Source: Pseudonocardia autotrophica (lineage in GTDB: Bacteria; Actinomycetota; Actinomycetes; Mycobacteriales; Pseudonocardiaceae). From it: a stretch of DNA of 64,000 bases. Below, piece by piece: positions 19,681 through 28,360 of the stretch. The stretch covers positions 120,661-184,660 of the forward strand of contig NZ_JNYD01000010.1 in the NCBI RefSeq assembly GCF_000717175.1, in the 5' to 3' direction. A program made the translations under genes and the position numbers. The notes under the pieces were generated by a model. The model was not told the origin of the DNA and ran no database searches. It saw only the letters and a program-made list of their open reading frames with translations. How positions within the stretch are numbered: the stretch's first letter is position 1; each line of letters opens with the position of its first letter.

Positions 19681-21222
19681 TCAGTCCCCCGCGACGGCCA
19701 CCGGCGCGGACCGGTCGGCGTCCCCCGTGAGCTCGTCCTCCTCCACCCGGGCGCAGGCGGCGAGCGCGTCGACGAGGTCGTTCAACTCCTGTTCCCGGGT
19801 GCCGCGGAAGCCGAAGTCGATCCCGTCGACCGCCGCGATCGAGCGGTCGACCTTCGCCGCGCCGCTCTCGGTCAGCACCGCGAGGGTGCTGCGGCCGTCC
19901 GCGGGGTGCGGCTTGCGCTCGACCCAGCCCTCGCTCTCCAGCCGGTTCACCACGTAGTTGCAGCGGGCCGGGGAGATGAGCAGCCGCTCGGCCATGCGGC
20001 TGAGGGGGCTGCTGCGGTCCGGAGCCATCGCCAGGTGCAGGAGCGCCGAGTGCTCGGTGATCGAGAGCCCGTGCTGCTTCAGGGCCTTGCGGACGACCTC
20101 GAGGACCCGTTCGTGGGTCCGGAACAGGGACATGAAGGCGCTCATGGCGGTCGGCTGCGGCCACCCGAGCTCACCCCACCGCTGCCGGTCCTGGGCCACG
20201 ATCGGGTCGACGGGCTTCGTCGCGGTCCCGGCGGAGACGACCGCGGGGCCGGTCGAGGCGCCGGCCCGCCGGCCGAGCTGGTCGATGAGGTCGGCCGCGT
20301 CGCCGTCGAGGTTGGTGAGGGCGAGCATCGGCGTGGTGATCCCGGCGTCGACGTAGTCCTGGATGCGCGCGCGGCACGCCGCCGCGTCGCCGTGGATGAA
20401 CAGCTCGTCGACCAGCGAGTCGGGGATGGCGGCGAGTGCCGCCTTCCGGTCGCCGGCCCGCCACGCGCCCCACATGTCGGCGAGCTCGTCGCCGCGCCCG
20501 AGCCACTCGTGGAACTTCGCGTAGGCGTCGACGTTGAGGTAGGCGGCGATGGCGCGCTTCGCGTGCTCGCGGACCTTCTCCACGTCCGACGAGCACACGA
20601 CGAACAGTCGCGCGACGATCTCCGGTGCCGTGGAGCGGCCCTCGTACACGTAGGGCACGACCTTGCGGACGTCGTCGGGCGAGAGCCAGTTGAGGATGGC
20701 CCCGTCCGACCGCCGTCCCGCGAGGCGGAGCATCCCCGGCCGCAGGCCTGCGACCAGCACCTTCGGCCGGTTCTGGGGAACCACGCCGAGCCGGAACCCC
20801 TTGATGGTGAAGCTCGGGGTCTCCATGTCGACCTTCTCGCCCGTGAGGGCGCGGTCGAGGAACGTCACGACGTCGCGGACCCGGCCGTACGGGTCGTGGA
20901 ACGGCACGCCGTTCCACCGCTCGACGATGACGTCCGACGAGGAGCCGACGCCGAGGAGGACCTGGCCGTCCGTGGAGTCGGCCAGGGACGCCGCGCTCAT
21001 CGCCAGCAGGGCGGGCGACCGGGTGTAGGCGGGGGTGATCGCGGTGCCGAGCCGGAGCCCGGGGTAGCGCTGGGCGGCCAGGGCGAGCGGGGTGAAGGCG
21101 TCGTGCCCGTTGACCTCGCTGCTCCAGACGTCCGTGTAGCCCGCCATCACGGCCCGGTCCAGGACGGCGGCGTGGTCCTTCAGCGTCCGGCCGCCGAGAG
21201 GGATCGACAGTCCGTAGTTCAC
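19681..21222 (-). CDS. Luciferase-like (LLM) flavin/F420 oxidoreductase fused to a MarR-type regulator
   Basis: 513 residues. Residues ~1-330 are an LLM-class oxidoreductase: the N-terminal barrel strand YGLSIPLGGRTLKDHAA, GTAITPAYTRSPALLA, LGVGSSSDVIVERWNG, and VLVAGLRPGMLRLAGRRSDG. Residues ~360-500 are a MarR winged helix: HGLSITEHSALLHLAM, LISPARCNYVVNRLESEGWV and the wing RKPHPADGRSTLAVLTESG. Translation starts at GTG 21222, overlapping the CoA-transferase stop (GTGA). It is the last gene of the nine-gene operon. There is no stop or frameshift between the halves, so enzyme and DNA-binding domain should be made as one chain. The cofactor (FMN or F420) is not decidable. Confidence 0.9.
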   Translation of the reverse strand: MNYGLSIPLGGRTLKDHAAVLDRAVMAGYTDVWSSEVNGHDAFTPLALAAQRYPGLRLGTAITPAYTRSPALLAMSAASLADSTDGQVLLGVGSSSDVIVERWNGVPFHDPYGRVRDVVTFLDRALTGEKVDMETPSFTIKGFRLGVVPQNRPKVLVAGLRPGMLRLAGRRSDGAILNWLSPDDVRKVVPYVYEGRSTAPEIVARLFVVCSSDVEKVREHAKRAIAAYLNVDAYAKFHEWLGRGDELADMWGAWRAGDRKAALAAIPDSLVDELFIHGDAAACRARIQDYVDAGITTPMLALTNLDGDAADLIDQLGRRAGASTGPAVVSAGTATKPVDPIVAQDRQRWGELGWPQPTAMSAFMSLFRTHERVLEVVRKALKQHGLSITEHSALLHLAMAPDRSSPLSRMAERLLISPARCNYVVNRLESEGWVERKPHPADGRSTLAVLTESGAAKVDRSIAAVDGIDFGFRGTREQELNDLVDALAACARVEEDELTGDADRSAPVAVAGD

Positions 21223-22457
21223 GAGGGCTCCTCGATCAGGTCGGGGGTCCGGGATGCCGGCCCTTGCAGGACGTGTGCTTTCTCGAGCTCGTCGATCCGC
21301 GCGTCGTCGAGGTCAAGGATCTCGCGCAGCACGGCTCGGTTGTCGGCGCCCAGCTCGTGGGCGTGCAGGTCGCGTTCGGTCATGCCCGCGAAGCGGATCG
21401 GCAGGCCCGGGACGGTGAGCGAGCCCCAGACCTCGTCCGTGACCTCGCGGACGACGCGCCGCGCGACGTTGTGCGGGTGGGTGACGGCCTCGGGGAGGGT
21501 CCGGATGAGCTCGCAGGCGACGCGGTGCTCGGTGAGGACGCGGACGGCCTCCTCGGGATCGGCGACGGTCGCGAGCCAGTCCTCGACGAGCGCGTTGACC
21601 TCCTCGCGGTGCGCGGCCCGTTCGTCGTTGGTGGCGTACCCGGGTGCCCGGGCGAGCTCGGGGCGCCCGATCGCCGCGGCGATCCGGGGCCAGTCCCCGG
21701 GCGAGACGCAGGCGACGAACAGGTAGCGGTCCCGGCACCGGAAGAACCCCGCGGGACAGACGGTCGCGTGGAAGTTGCCGCTCGCCTCGGGTACCTGGGT
21801 GCCGCCGGACCCGCTGTAGGCCTGGACGTTGATCTCGTGGAAGGCCATGTAGGTGTCCAGCAGCGAGACCTGGACCCACTCGCCCAGCCCGGTCCGTTCC
21901 CGCTGGAACAGGGCCGCGGCGACGCCGCCGAAGCCGTAGACGCCGGTCGCGGCGTCGCCCATCGCCGGTCCGGGCAGCATCGGCGGACCGCCGACCGGCC
22001 CGCTGACGTGCGCGACCCCGGACATCGCGGCGCCGATGGTGTCGTAGCCCGGCTTGTGTGACAGCGGGCCCCCGTAGCCGAGCCCGGTCACCGAGCAGAG
22101 CACCAGCCGCGGGTTGGCCCCGTGGAGCACCTCCCAGCCCAGCCCCATCTCGGCGAGGACGCCCGGGCGGAAGCTCTCGACCAGCACGTCGCTGTGCCGC
22201 ACCAGGTCGAGGATCAGCGCCTTGCCCTCGTCCGAGCGGAAGTCCAGGCAGACGCTGCGCTTGCCCCGGTTGGCCTGGATGAAGTAGCCGGACCGGCCGT
22301 CGCGGAGGTAGGGGAGCCCGCGGGCGGGGTCCCCGGCCGGCGCCGGCTCGACCTTGATGACGTCGGCGCCGTACTCGGCCATCAGCTGGGCCACCGTCGG
22401 GCCGGCGAGGACCCGCGCCATCTCGATCACCCGGACGCCGTCCATCGGGCCGCTCAC
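21219..22457 (-). CDS. Family III (CaiB/BaiF) CoA-transferase
   Basis: 412 residues. Family motifs: GVRVIEMARVLAGPTVAQ at the start, KVEPAPAGDPARG, NRGKRSVCLDF, and the catalytic aspartate expected in PAMGDAATGVYG. The start is GTG 22457 by GTGA overlap with the ligase stop; ATG 22445 is the alternative. It lies between the acyl-CoA ligase and the LLM-MarR gene, and probably moves CoA between an imported acid and a pathway product. Confidence 0.9.
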   Translation of the reverse strand: MSGPMDGVRVIEMARVLAGPTVAQLMAEYGADVIKVEPAPAGDPARGLPYLRDGRSGYFIQANRGKRSVCLDFRSDEGKALILDLVRHSDVLVESFRPGVLAEMGLGWEVLHGANPRLVLCSVTGLGYGGPLSHKPGYDTIGAAMSGVAHVSGPVGGPPMLPGPAMGDAATGVYGFGGVAAALFQRERTGLGEWVQVSLLDTYMAFHEINVQAYSGSGGTQVPEASGNFHATVCPAGFFRCRDRYLFVACVSPGDWPRIAAAIGRPELARAPGYATNDERAAHREEVNALVEDWLATVADPEEAVRVLTEHRVACELIRTLPEAVTHPHNVARRVVREVTDEVWGSLTVPGLPIRFAGMTERDLHAHELGADNRAVLREILDLDDARIDELEKAHVLQGPASRTPDLIEEPS

Positions 22458-24091
22458 GAGCCACCGATCCGGACACCCCGGCGGCTGACGTGCACGTCCG
22501 CCGCCTCGCGGTCCCACGCGTCCGAGACGCCGTACTCGCGGAGCGGCCGCTTGCGGATCTTCCCGCTCGGGGTCCGCTCGAGCTCGTCGACGACCCGGAG
22601 GTAGCGGGGAACCATGAAGTGCGGCAGGCGTTCCGCCGCCCACACGATCAGATCCGTCCGGTCGAGCTCGTGGCCCGGCCGCAGGACGACGGCGGCGAGG
22701 ACCTCGTGCTCGGACTCGCCCGCCACCCCGACCACGGCGCACTCGAAGACGGCGGGGTGGGCGTTCAGGACGGACTCGACGTCCGCCGAGGGGACGTTCT
22801 CGCCGCGCCGCCGGATGGCGTCGCCGAGCCGGTCGACGTACACGTACTGCCCGTCCGAGTCGACGTACATGGCGTCGCCCGTGTGGTACCAGCCGCCGCG
22901 CCACGCCTGGGCGGTCTCGTCGGGCAGGCCCAGGTACTCGCGCATCATGATCGCGGGCTCCGAGGTGCGGACGACCAGCTCGCCCGTCTCGCCGTCCGGC
23001 AACGGGTGGTCCTCGGCGTCGACGATCCGGGTCTCCAGCTCGGGGCGCGGCCATCCGCAGCCGCCCGGCCGCGCCTTTCCGAAGTCCGCGGTGAAGACCG
23101 TGCCGGCCTCGGTGGAGCCGTACCCGGTGCCGATCTCGACGTCGAACCTGGCGGCGAACTCCTCGGCCTCGCGGAGCACCGGGGCGACGAACAGCCGGGT
23201 GAAGGTGTTGTCGGCGTCGTCGGATCGGCGCGGTTGCTGGTGGAGGTACTGCGCCATCGCCACGACCAGGAGCGCGTACGTGCACCCGTGCTCGCGCGCC
23301 TCCTCCCAGAAGGTCTCCCCGGCGAACCGCGGCGCGATGTAGGCGGCGCCACCGGCGATGAGGGCGTTGTAGGCGCCGGCCCACTGCCCGCCGACGTGGA
23401 ACAGCGGCAGGACGACCATGGCGGTGTCCTCGGGCCCGGCCGCGCCGAGGAGCTGCGGCGCACCGTAGGTGTAGGCGTGGGCCTGGGTGACCACCACACC
23501 CTTGGACCTGCCGGTGGTGCCGGAGGTGTACATCAGCGCCATCGGGTCGGTGCCGGTCACCGGGGGCAGCGCGGCGGGCAGGGAGGCGTCGTCGAGGAGG
23601 TTCCCGTCCGCGACGGTGATCCCGCCCGACCCGGGGCGTCCGCGGCCGCGGACGACGACGGTCCGCACCGCGGTGCCCTCGGCCGCGTCGAGGAAGCGCT
23701 CGAGGTACTCGGCCTCGACGACGGCCGCGGTCGCCGCCGAGTCCTGGATCTGCCGGGCGAGCACGGCGCCCCGGTAGGCGGTGTTGACCGGCACCTCGAC
23801 CATGCCGCCCGATGCCAGCCCCAACCAGGTCAGGGCCCCGTCGACCGTGTTGTCGGTCATGGTCAGGACGCGGCCGCCGGCCCCGACGACGTCGAGCAAC
23901 GCCGCGGCCCGGCGCCGGGCGACGTCCCAGACCTGGCCGTAGGTGAGGGAGGCGGTGCGGTCGAGGAGCGCGACGCGGCCCGGGGTGCGGTGCGCGGCGT
24001 CCACGAGGACCTGGGGGACCGTGCGCTCCGCGATCGGCGGCAGGACCATGCCCGACGGGAGGTGGCCCGCCGGGGGCGGAGGCGGGGTCAT
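22454..24091 (-). CDS. AMP-forming acyl-CoA ligase (CaiC-like)
   Basis: 545-residue ANL-superfamily ligase activating a carboxylic acid through an acyl-AMP. The P-loop is YTSGTTGRSKG, the A5 motif GYGSTEAG, the A7 motif WYHTGDAM, and the adenylation lysine lies in RTPSGKIRKRPL near the C-terminus. Architecture and spacing resemble crotonobetaine/carnitine-CoA ligase. ATGA overlap with the crotonase gene. With a CaiB-type transferase and a crotonase beside it, the trio resembles a carnitine-like acyl-CoA route, but the ABC importer and LLM enzyme suggest another substrate. Confidence 0.91.
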   Translation of the reverse strand: MTPPPPPAGHLPSGMVLPPIAERTVPQVLVDAAHRTPGRVALLDRTASLTYGQVWDVARRRAAALLDVVGAGGRVLTMTDNTVDGALTWLGLASGGMVEVPVNTAYRGAVLARQIQDSAATAAVVEAEYLERFLDAAEGTAVRTVVVRGRGRPGSGGITVADGNLLDDASLPAALPPVTGTDPMALMYTSGTTGRSKGVVVTQAHAYTYGAPQLLGAAGPEDTAMVVLPLFHVGGQWAGAYNALIAGGAAYIAPRFAGETFWEEAREHGCTYALLVVAMAQYLHQQPRRSDDADNTFTRLFVAPVLREAEEFAARFDVEIGTGYGSTEAGTVFTADFGKARPGGCGWPRPELETRIVDAEDHPLPDGETGELVVRTSEPAIMMREYLGLPDETAQAWRGGWYHTGDAMYVDSDGQYVYVDRLGDAIRRRGENVPSADVESVLNAHPAVFECAVVGVAGESEHEVLAAVVLRPGHELDRTDLIVWAAERLPHFMVPRYLRVVDELERTPSGKIRKRPLREYGVSDAWDREAADVHVSRRGVRIGGS

Positions 24092-24849
24092 GCGCTGCGC
24101 TCCGCCGCGAAGGCCGCGTGCCGCTCCTTCTTCTCCGCCGTGTCGCTCAGCATGAACAGGCGGTACTGGTCGACGCGCAGTGCCGCGGCGAGCGGGAGGT
24201 CGGCGGCCTGGAGCAACGACTCCTTCGCGAGCCGCTGCGCGGCCGGAGGGGCGGCGGCGAGGGTCTCCGCGATCTCCGCGGCGCGCTGGGCGAGCGCGTC
24301 GCGGGGGACGATCTCCGAGACGAGCCCGATGCGCAGCGCGACCTCGGCGGGCACCTTCTCACCGAGCATCACCAGCCGGTGGGCCCACGTCGGCCCGACC
24401 TTGCGCAGCAGCCGGCTCATGCCGCCGGCCCCGGGCACGATGCCGAGGGCGACCTGCGGGAGGAAGAACTTGGCGTCCTCCGCCACGACGGCGATGTCCG
24501 CGGCGAGCACGAGCTCCACGCCGGCACCGACGCACCAGCCCTGCGCCGCCACGACCACCGGCTTGGGGCAGGCGGCGACCGCCTCCAGGCCGCCGCCCTC
24601 GGCGGGCTCGAGGTGGGCGAGCAGGTCGTCCCCCGAGTGCGTGTTCGGGTCCTTGAGGTCGGCACCGGCGCAGAAGGCGCGGCCCTCGGCGTCGAGGACC
24701 ACGACCCGGACCGCGGGGTCGGCGACGGCCCGGCCGAGCGCGGACCCCACACCCCGGGTCAGCTCGGCGTTGACCGCGTTCAGGTTGTCGGGGCGGTTCA
24801 GGGTCACCCGGGCGACGGAACCGGAGACGTCGTAGGACACGAGGGACAT
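24088..24849 (-). CDS. Crotonase-fold (enoyl-CoA hydratase/isomerase family) protein lacking both hydratase glutamates
   Basis: 253-residue crotonase. The CoA-binding and oxyanion-hole segments are intact (GRAFCAGADLKD and GIVPGAGGMSRL). By alignment to rat enoyl-CoA hydratase, the positions of Glu144 and Glu164 read Gln (FLPQVALG) and Arg (WAHRLVMLG). Simple syn-hydration is therefore unlikely; isomerase, decarboxylase or hydrolase chemistry is more plausible. ATG 24849; it lies 48 bases after the last ABC permease gene, with AGGG-type RBS sequence in between. Confidence 0.9.
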   Translation of the reverse strand: MSLVSYDVSGSVARVTLNRPDNLNAVNAELTRGVGSALGRAVADPAVRVVVLDAEGRAFCAGADLKDPNTHSGDDLLAHLEPAEGGGLEAVAACPKPVVVAAQGWCVGAGVELVLAADIAVVAEDAKFFLPQVALGIVPGAGGMSRLLRKVGPTWAHRLVMLGEKVPAEVALRIGLVSEIVPRDALAQRAAEIAETLAAAPPAAQRLAKESLLQAADLPLAAALRVDQYRLFMLSDTAEKKERHAAFAAERSA

Positions 24850-24897
24850 GCGCAGGGCCGCCTTTCGAAGGGGTCGCGGAGATCGGGTCGCGGGAGG

Positions 24898-25788
24898 TCA
24901 GAAGGTCTGTTGGCGGGGGTCGAGCTCGCGCCGCAGCGCGTCGCCGACGGCGATGAAGCAGTACGCCGTCAGGACGATGGCGAGGCCGGGCGCGAAGACC
25001 TGCGTCGGCGCCTGGGACATGTAGCCGTAGGCCTGGCCGAGCATCGACCCCCAGCTCGCGGTCGGCGGTTGGACGCCGAGCCCCAGGAAGCTCAGGCTCG
25101 CCTCGGCGAGCAGCGCCGTGCTCATGAGCAGGGACATCTGGATGACGACGGGGGCGACGGCGTTCGGCAGGACGTGCCGCACCGCGACCCGCAGCGGGTG
25201 GGACCCGTACGTGACCGCGGCCGGGACGTACAGCCGTTCCCGGGTCGAGAGGGTCTGACCACGGATGAGCCGGGCGACGCTCGGGGCGAACACGATGCCG
25301 ATGGCGCACATCGACGTCACGAGCCCGGGCCCGACGACGCCGGTCACGCCGATCGCCAGCACGATCGCGGGGAAGGCGAGCACCGTGTCGAGGACCCGCC
25401 GCAGGACGATGTCGACGATCCCGCCCGCGAAGCCAGCGGCCAGGCCGAGCGGGAGCCCCACCAGGACGGCCACCGCCATCGCGAGCACGGAGGCGACCAG
25501 CGAGGCCCGGGCGCCGTACAGGAGCCGGGACAGCACGTCCCGGCCGAGGTCGTCCGTGCCGAGCGGGTGGGTGGCGGACGGGGTGGCGAGCCGGTCGGCG
25601 ATGGACTGCGCGTTCGGGTCGTGCGGCGCGATCAGGGGCGCGAACACCGCCACGAGGACGAGGACGACGAGCACGCCCACGGCGACGAGGGCGGCCTTCT
25701 CCTCGTGTCGCCAGCGGCCGAGGGCGCGCCGGAGGCCCTCGGCGCGCGGGGTCGCCGGTGCGGTCACGGTGTCGACGGTGGTGGTCAC
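24898..25788 (-). CDS. ABC importer permease, DppC/OppC type
   Basis: 296-residue inner-membrane permease of a peptide/opine/nickel-type importer. It has an N-terminal cytoplasmic tail, a first membrane helix (AALVAVGVLVVLVLVAVFAPLIA), the family motif HPLGTDDLGRDVLSRLLYGAR and the EAA loop that contacts the ATPase. The start is GTG 25788 by GTGA overlap with the partner permease. It is the fifth gene of the importer (ATPase, ATPase, binding protein, permease, permease). Confidence 0.92.
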   Translation of the reverse strand: MTTTVDTVTAPATPRAEGLRRALGRWRHEEKAALVAVGVLVVLVLVAVFAPLIAPHDPNAQSIADRLATPSATHPLGTDDLGRDVLSRLLYGARASLVASVLAMAVAVLVGLPLGLAAGFAGGIVDIVLRRVLDTVLAFPAIVLAIGVTGVVGPGLVTSMCAIGIVFAPSVARLIRGQTLSTRERLYVPAAVTYGSHPLRVAVRHVLPNAVAPVVIQMSLLMSTALLAEASLSFLGLGVQPPTASWGSMLGQAYGYMSQAPTQVFAPGLAIVLTAYCFIAVGDALRRELDPRQQTF

Positions 25789-26819
25789 GACAACCTGATC
25801 CTCGGGTCGATGCGGCGGTACAGGATCTCCACGATCGCGTTGGCCACCAGCACGATCACGGCCATGACCAGCACGACCGCCTGGATGACCGGGTAGTCGC
25901 GCTGCTTGACGGCGTCCACGACGAGGGTGCCCATCCCGGGGATGGCGAAGACGACCTCGACGACGACGGTGCCGCCGACGAGCCGGTTGATGAGCAGGCC
26001 CAGCACGGTGACCACGGGGACGCCGGCGTTGCGCAGGGCGTGCCGGACGAGGAGCGCCGTCCCGGAGATGCCCTTGGCGCGGGCCATCCGGATGTAGTCC
26101 GCGGTGAACACCTCGAGGAGTGCACCCCGCAGCTGCCGCGCCACCTCCGCGACGCCGGCGGCGCCGAGGGCCAGGGTCGGGAGCACGGCGAACCGGAGGA
26201 ACTCGCCCGCGCCGTCGCCGGCGCGGGAGAAGCCGGTCGCCGGGAACCAGGGGTTCCAGATGGCGAACACGGTCACGAGCACCAGCCCGAGCCAGAAGTT
26301 GGGGACGGCGATGCCGAGCGTCGCGGCGCCGGTCACCACGCGGCCCTCGGGGCGCTTGTTCCGGACCGCCCCGACGATGCCGGCCGCGACCCCGACCACG
26401 ACGGCCAGGAGCAGCGAGCAGAACACCAGGGAGAGGGTCACGGGCAGCCGCTGCGCGAGCAGCCCCGCGACACTCTGGCCGGAGTACAGCGAGGTCCCGA
26501 AGTCGCCGTGCACGACGCCGGCGGCCCAGCTCCCGTACTGCGCGAGCAGCGGCTTGTCGAGGCCCAGCTGTGCCCGGATCTCCGCGAGCCGCTCCGGGGT
26601 GGCGTTCTCGCCGGCGATCGCGGTCGCCGGGTCGCCCGGCACGAGCTTGATCAGCCAGAAGGCCACGAAGGTGGCCAGCACCAGGGTGGCCAGGAAGGCG
26701 CCGGCCCGGAGCGCCAGCGTCCGGGCCGCCGCGGCGCGACGGCCGGGCGGCCGGGCCGCCCCGTCCCGCTGCGGCTGCAGCGGGACGGGCGCGGCCGTCA
26801 CCGGAGGTGCCGTGGACAT
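25785..26819 (-). CDS. ABC importer permease, DppB/OppB type
   Basis: 344-residue permease. A Pro/Arg-rich cytoplasmic N-terminus of about 35 residues precedes TM1 (AGAFLATLVLATFVAFWLIK). The typical periplasmic-loop motif GDPATAIAGENATPERLAEI and the EAA-region ADYIRMARAKGI are present. ATG 26819 shares one base with the binding-protein stop (TGATG). It pairs with the DppC-type permease downstream to form the translocation pore. Confidence 0.92.
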   Translation of the reverse strand: MSTAPPVTAAPVPLQPQRDGAARPPGRRAAAARTLALRAGAFLATLVLATFVAFWLIKLVPGDPATAIAGENATPERLAEIRAQLGLDKPLLAQYGSWAAGVVHGDFGTSLYSGQSVAGLLAQRLPVTLSLVFCSLLLAVVVGVAAGIVGAVRNKRPEGRVVTGAATLGIAVPNFWLGLVLVTVFAIWNPWFPATGFSRAGDGAGEFLRFAVLPTLALGAAGVAEVARQLRGALLEVFTADYIRMARAKGISGTALLVRHALRNAGVPVVTVLGLLINRLVGGTVVVEVVFAIPGMGTLVVDAVKQRDYPVIQAVVLVMAVIVLVANAIVEILYRRIDPRIRLS

Positions 26820-28360
26820 CAGGCCCCGCTCGACTTGTTCAGGAAGGCGACCTTCGGCTTGCCGAGCAAGCTCGCGGTGTAGCCGGTGACTGCCGTCGAG
26901 TACGCCGTGACGTCGCCGCGGAAGTAGAGCGGGGCGTACGGGGCGAAGTCGGCGATCAGCTTGTCCGCCTGCGCGTAGGCCGCGGCGCGCTGCGCGGTGT
27001 CCTCCGTCGCGACCGCCTGGGCGAGGACCTGGTCGAGTCCCGGGATCGCCACCTTGCCGGGGTTCTGGTAGCTGTTCTGGGCGAAGAGCCGGTTGTAGGT
27101 CTGGCCGGGGTCGGGTCGACCGGACCATCCGTACTGCGCGGCGTTGGTGCCCTGCTTCTCGAAGTACAGCGAGACGCCCTGGTTGGTGTCCATCGACTGG
27201 ACCTTGTAGTCGATGCCGATCTCCGCGAGCTGCGAGCGGATGATCTCGTTGCGCCGGATCTCCAAGGGCGAGGCGGTCGCCACGGTGGTCAGAGTGACCC
27301 CGCCCGCGTACCCCGCCTCGGCCATGAGCTGCTTCGCCTTGGCGACGTCGTGCGGCCATACGGAGTCGTTGGCCTTGTCGTAGGCCCAGTGCGAGGTGGG
27401 CAGCGGCTGACGGGCAGGCTCGCCCTGGCCGTTCACGGTGCCCTGGATGATGTCGTCGCGGTCGAGGGCGAGGTTGATCGCCTGGCGCACCCGGACGTCG
27501 TCGAGCGGCTTCTGCGCCAGGTTGAAGTAGATCATGTCGAAGTAGAGCCCGACGGGGCTCTCGACGGTGAGCTTGCCGCTGTTCCGCAGCTGCGGGATGT
27601 CGTTGGCGTCGAGGGCGTCGGCGAAGTCGATCTGCCCGGAGAGCAGCGCGTTGGCCGCGGCCTTGGGATCGGTGATGATCCGCATCTCCAGGTTCTCCAT
27701 GGGCGGCGGCGTCCCGTAGTAGTTCGGGTTCCGCTTGAGCACGAGCCGATCGCCGGGGCTGTAGCTGACCAGCGTGTAGGGGCCGGCACCGACCGGCTTC
27801 TGGGCGAAGTCGGCGTTCGCGGCGGTCGGGCCGACGATCATGCCCGCGCGGTCCGCGAGGACGAGGACGAGCGAGGTGTCCGGGGTCTTCTCCTTGATCA
27901 CGACGGTCGTCGGGTCGGGTGCCTCGACCCCGGCGACGTTCGACAGGTCGGCCTTGTTCGTCTGGGTCTGGTAGCGCTCCAGGCTGGCCTTCACGGCGTT
28001 GGCGTCCAACGGGCTGCCGTCGGAGAACTTCAGTCCCGGCCGGAGCTTCAACCGGAGGGTGGTGGGGTCGGTGAAGCTCCAGGACTCCGCGAGTCCGGGG
28101 GTGGCGACGAGTGTCTTCGGGTCGAACTCCACCAGGGTCGCGTAGATCGGGTAGAGCGACACGTGGTCGGTGCCCGACGGGCCCGCCTGTGGGTCGAGCG
28201 AGGACGGGTTGTTGCTGACGGCGACGGTCAGCGTGGTGGCGGTGGTGCCACCGCCTTGCGCCGGTGCGCCACAAGCAGCCGTCACGAGGAGGGCCACGCC
28301 CAACAGGCCGAGCAGCGCGCGCCTGACGACAGCGGACGCCGTTGTCCGGTACAGGGTCAC
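26819..28360 (-). CDS. Substrate-binding lipoprotein of the ABC importer (SBP family 5)
   Basis: 513-residue extracellular solute-binding protein. It has a lipoprotein signal with lipobox LVTAAC (Cys30), then NNPSSLDPQAG, GLAESWSF, LKLRPGLKFSDGSPL and GAGPYTLVSYSPGD, all typical of the OppA/DppA/NikA family. GTG 28360 overlaps the ATPase stop (GTGA). The ligand may be a peptide, opine, glycoside or other small acid; it cannot be read from sequence. Confidence 0.93.
   Translation of the reverse strand: MTLYRTTASAVVRRALLGLLGVALLVTAACGAPAQGGGTTATTLTVAVSNNPSSLDPQAGPSGTDHVSLYPIYATLVEFDPKTLVATPGLAESWSFTDPTTLRLKLRPGLKFSDGSPLDANAVKASLERYQTQTNKADLSNVAGVEAPDPTTVVIKEKTPDTSLVLVLADRAGMIVGPTAANADFAQKPVGAGPYTLVSYSPGDRLVLKRNPNYYGTPPPMENLEMRIITDPKAAANALLSGQIDFADALDANDIPQLRNSGKLTVESPVGLYFDMIYFNLAQKPLDDVRVRQAINLALDRDDIIQGTVNGQGEPARQPLPTSHWAYDKANDSVWPHDVAKAKQLMAEAGYAGGVTLTTVATASPLEIRRNEIIRSQLAEIGIDYKVQSMDTNQGVSLYFEKQGTNAAQYGWSGRPDPGQTYNRLFAQNSYQNPGKVAIPGLDQVLAQAVATEDTAQRAAAYAQADKLIADFAPYAPLYFRGDVTAYSTAVTGYTASLLGKPKVAFLNKSSGA

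Noticed and set aside
19192..24835. Long plus-strand open frames (844 and 781 codons) opposite the LLM-MarR, transferase and ligase genes
   Set aside because: Antisense low-complexity translations; the minus-strand genes carry clear family motifs and overlapping starts.
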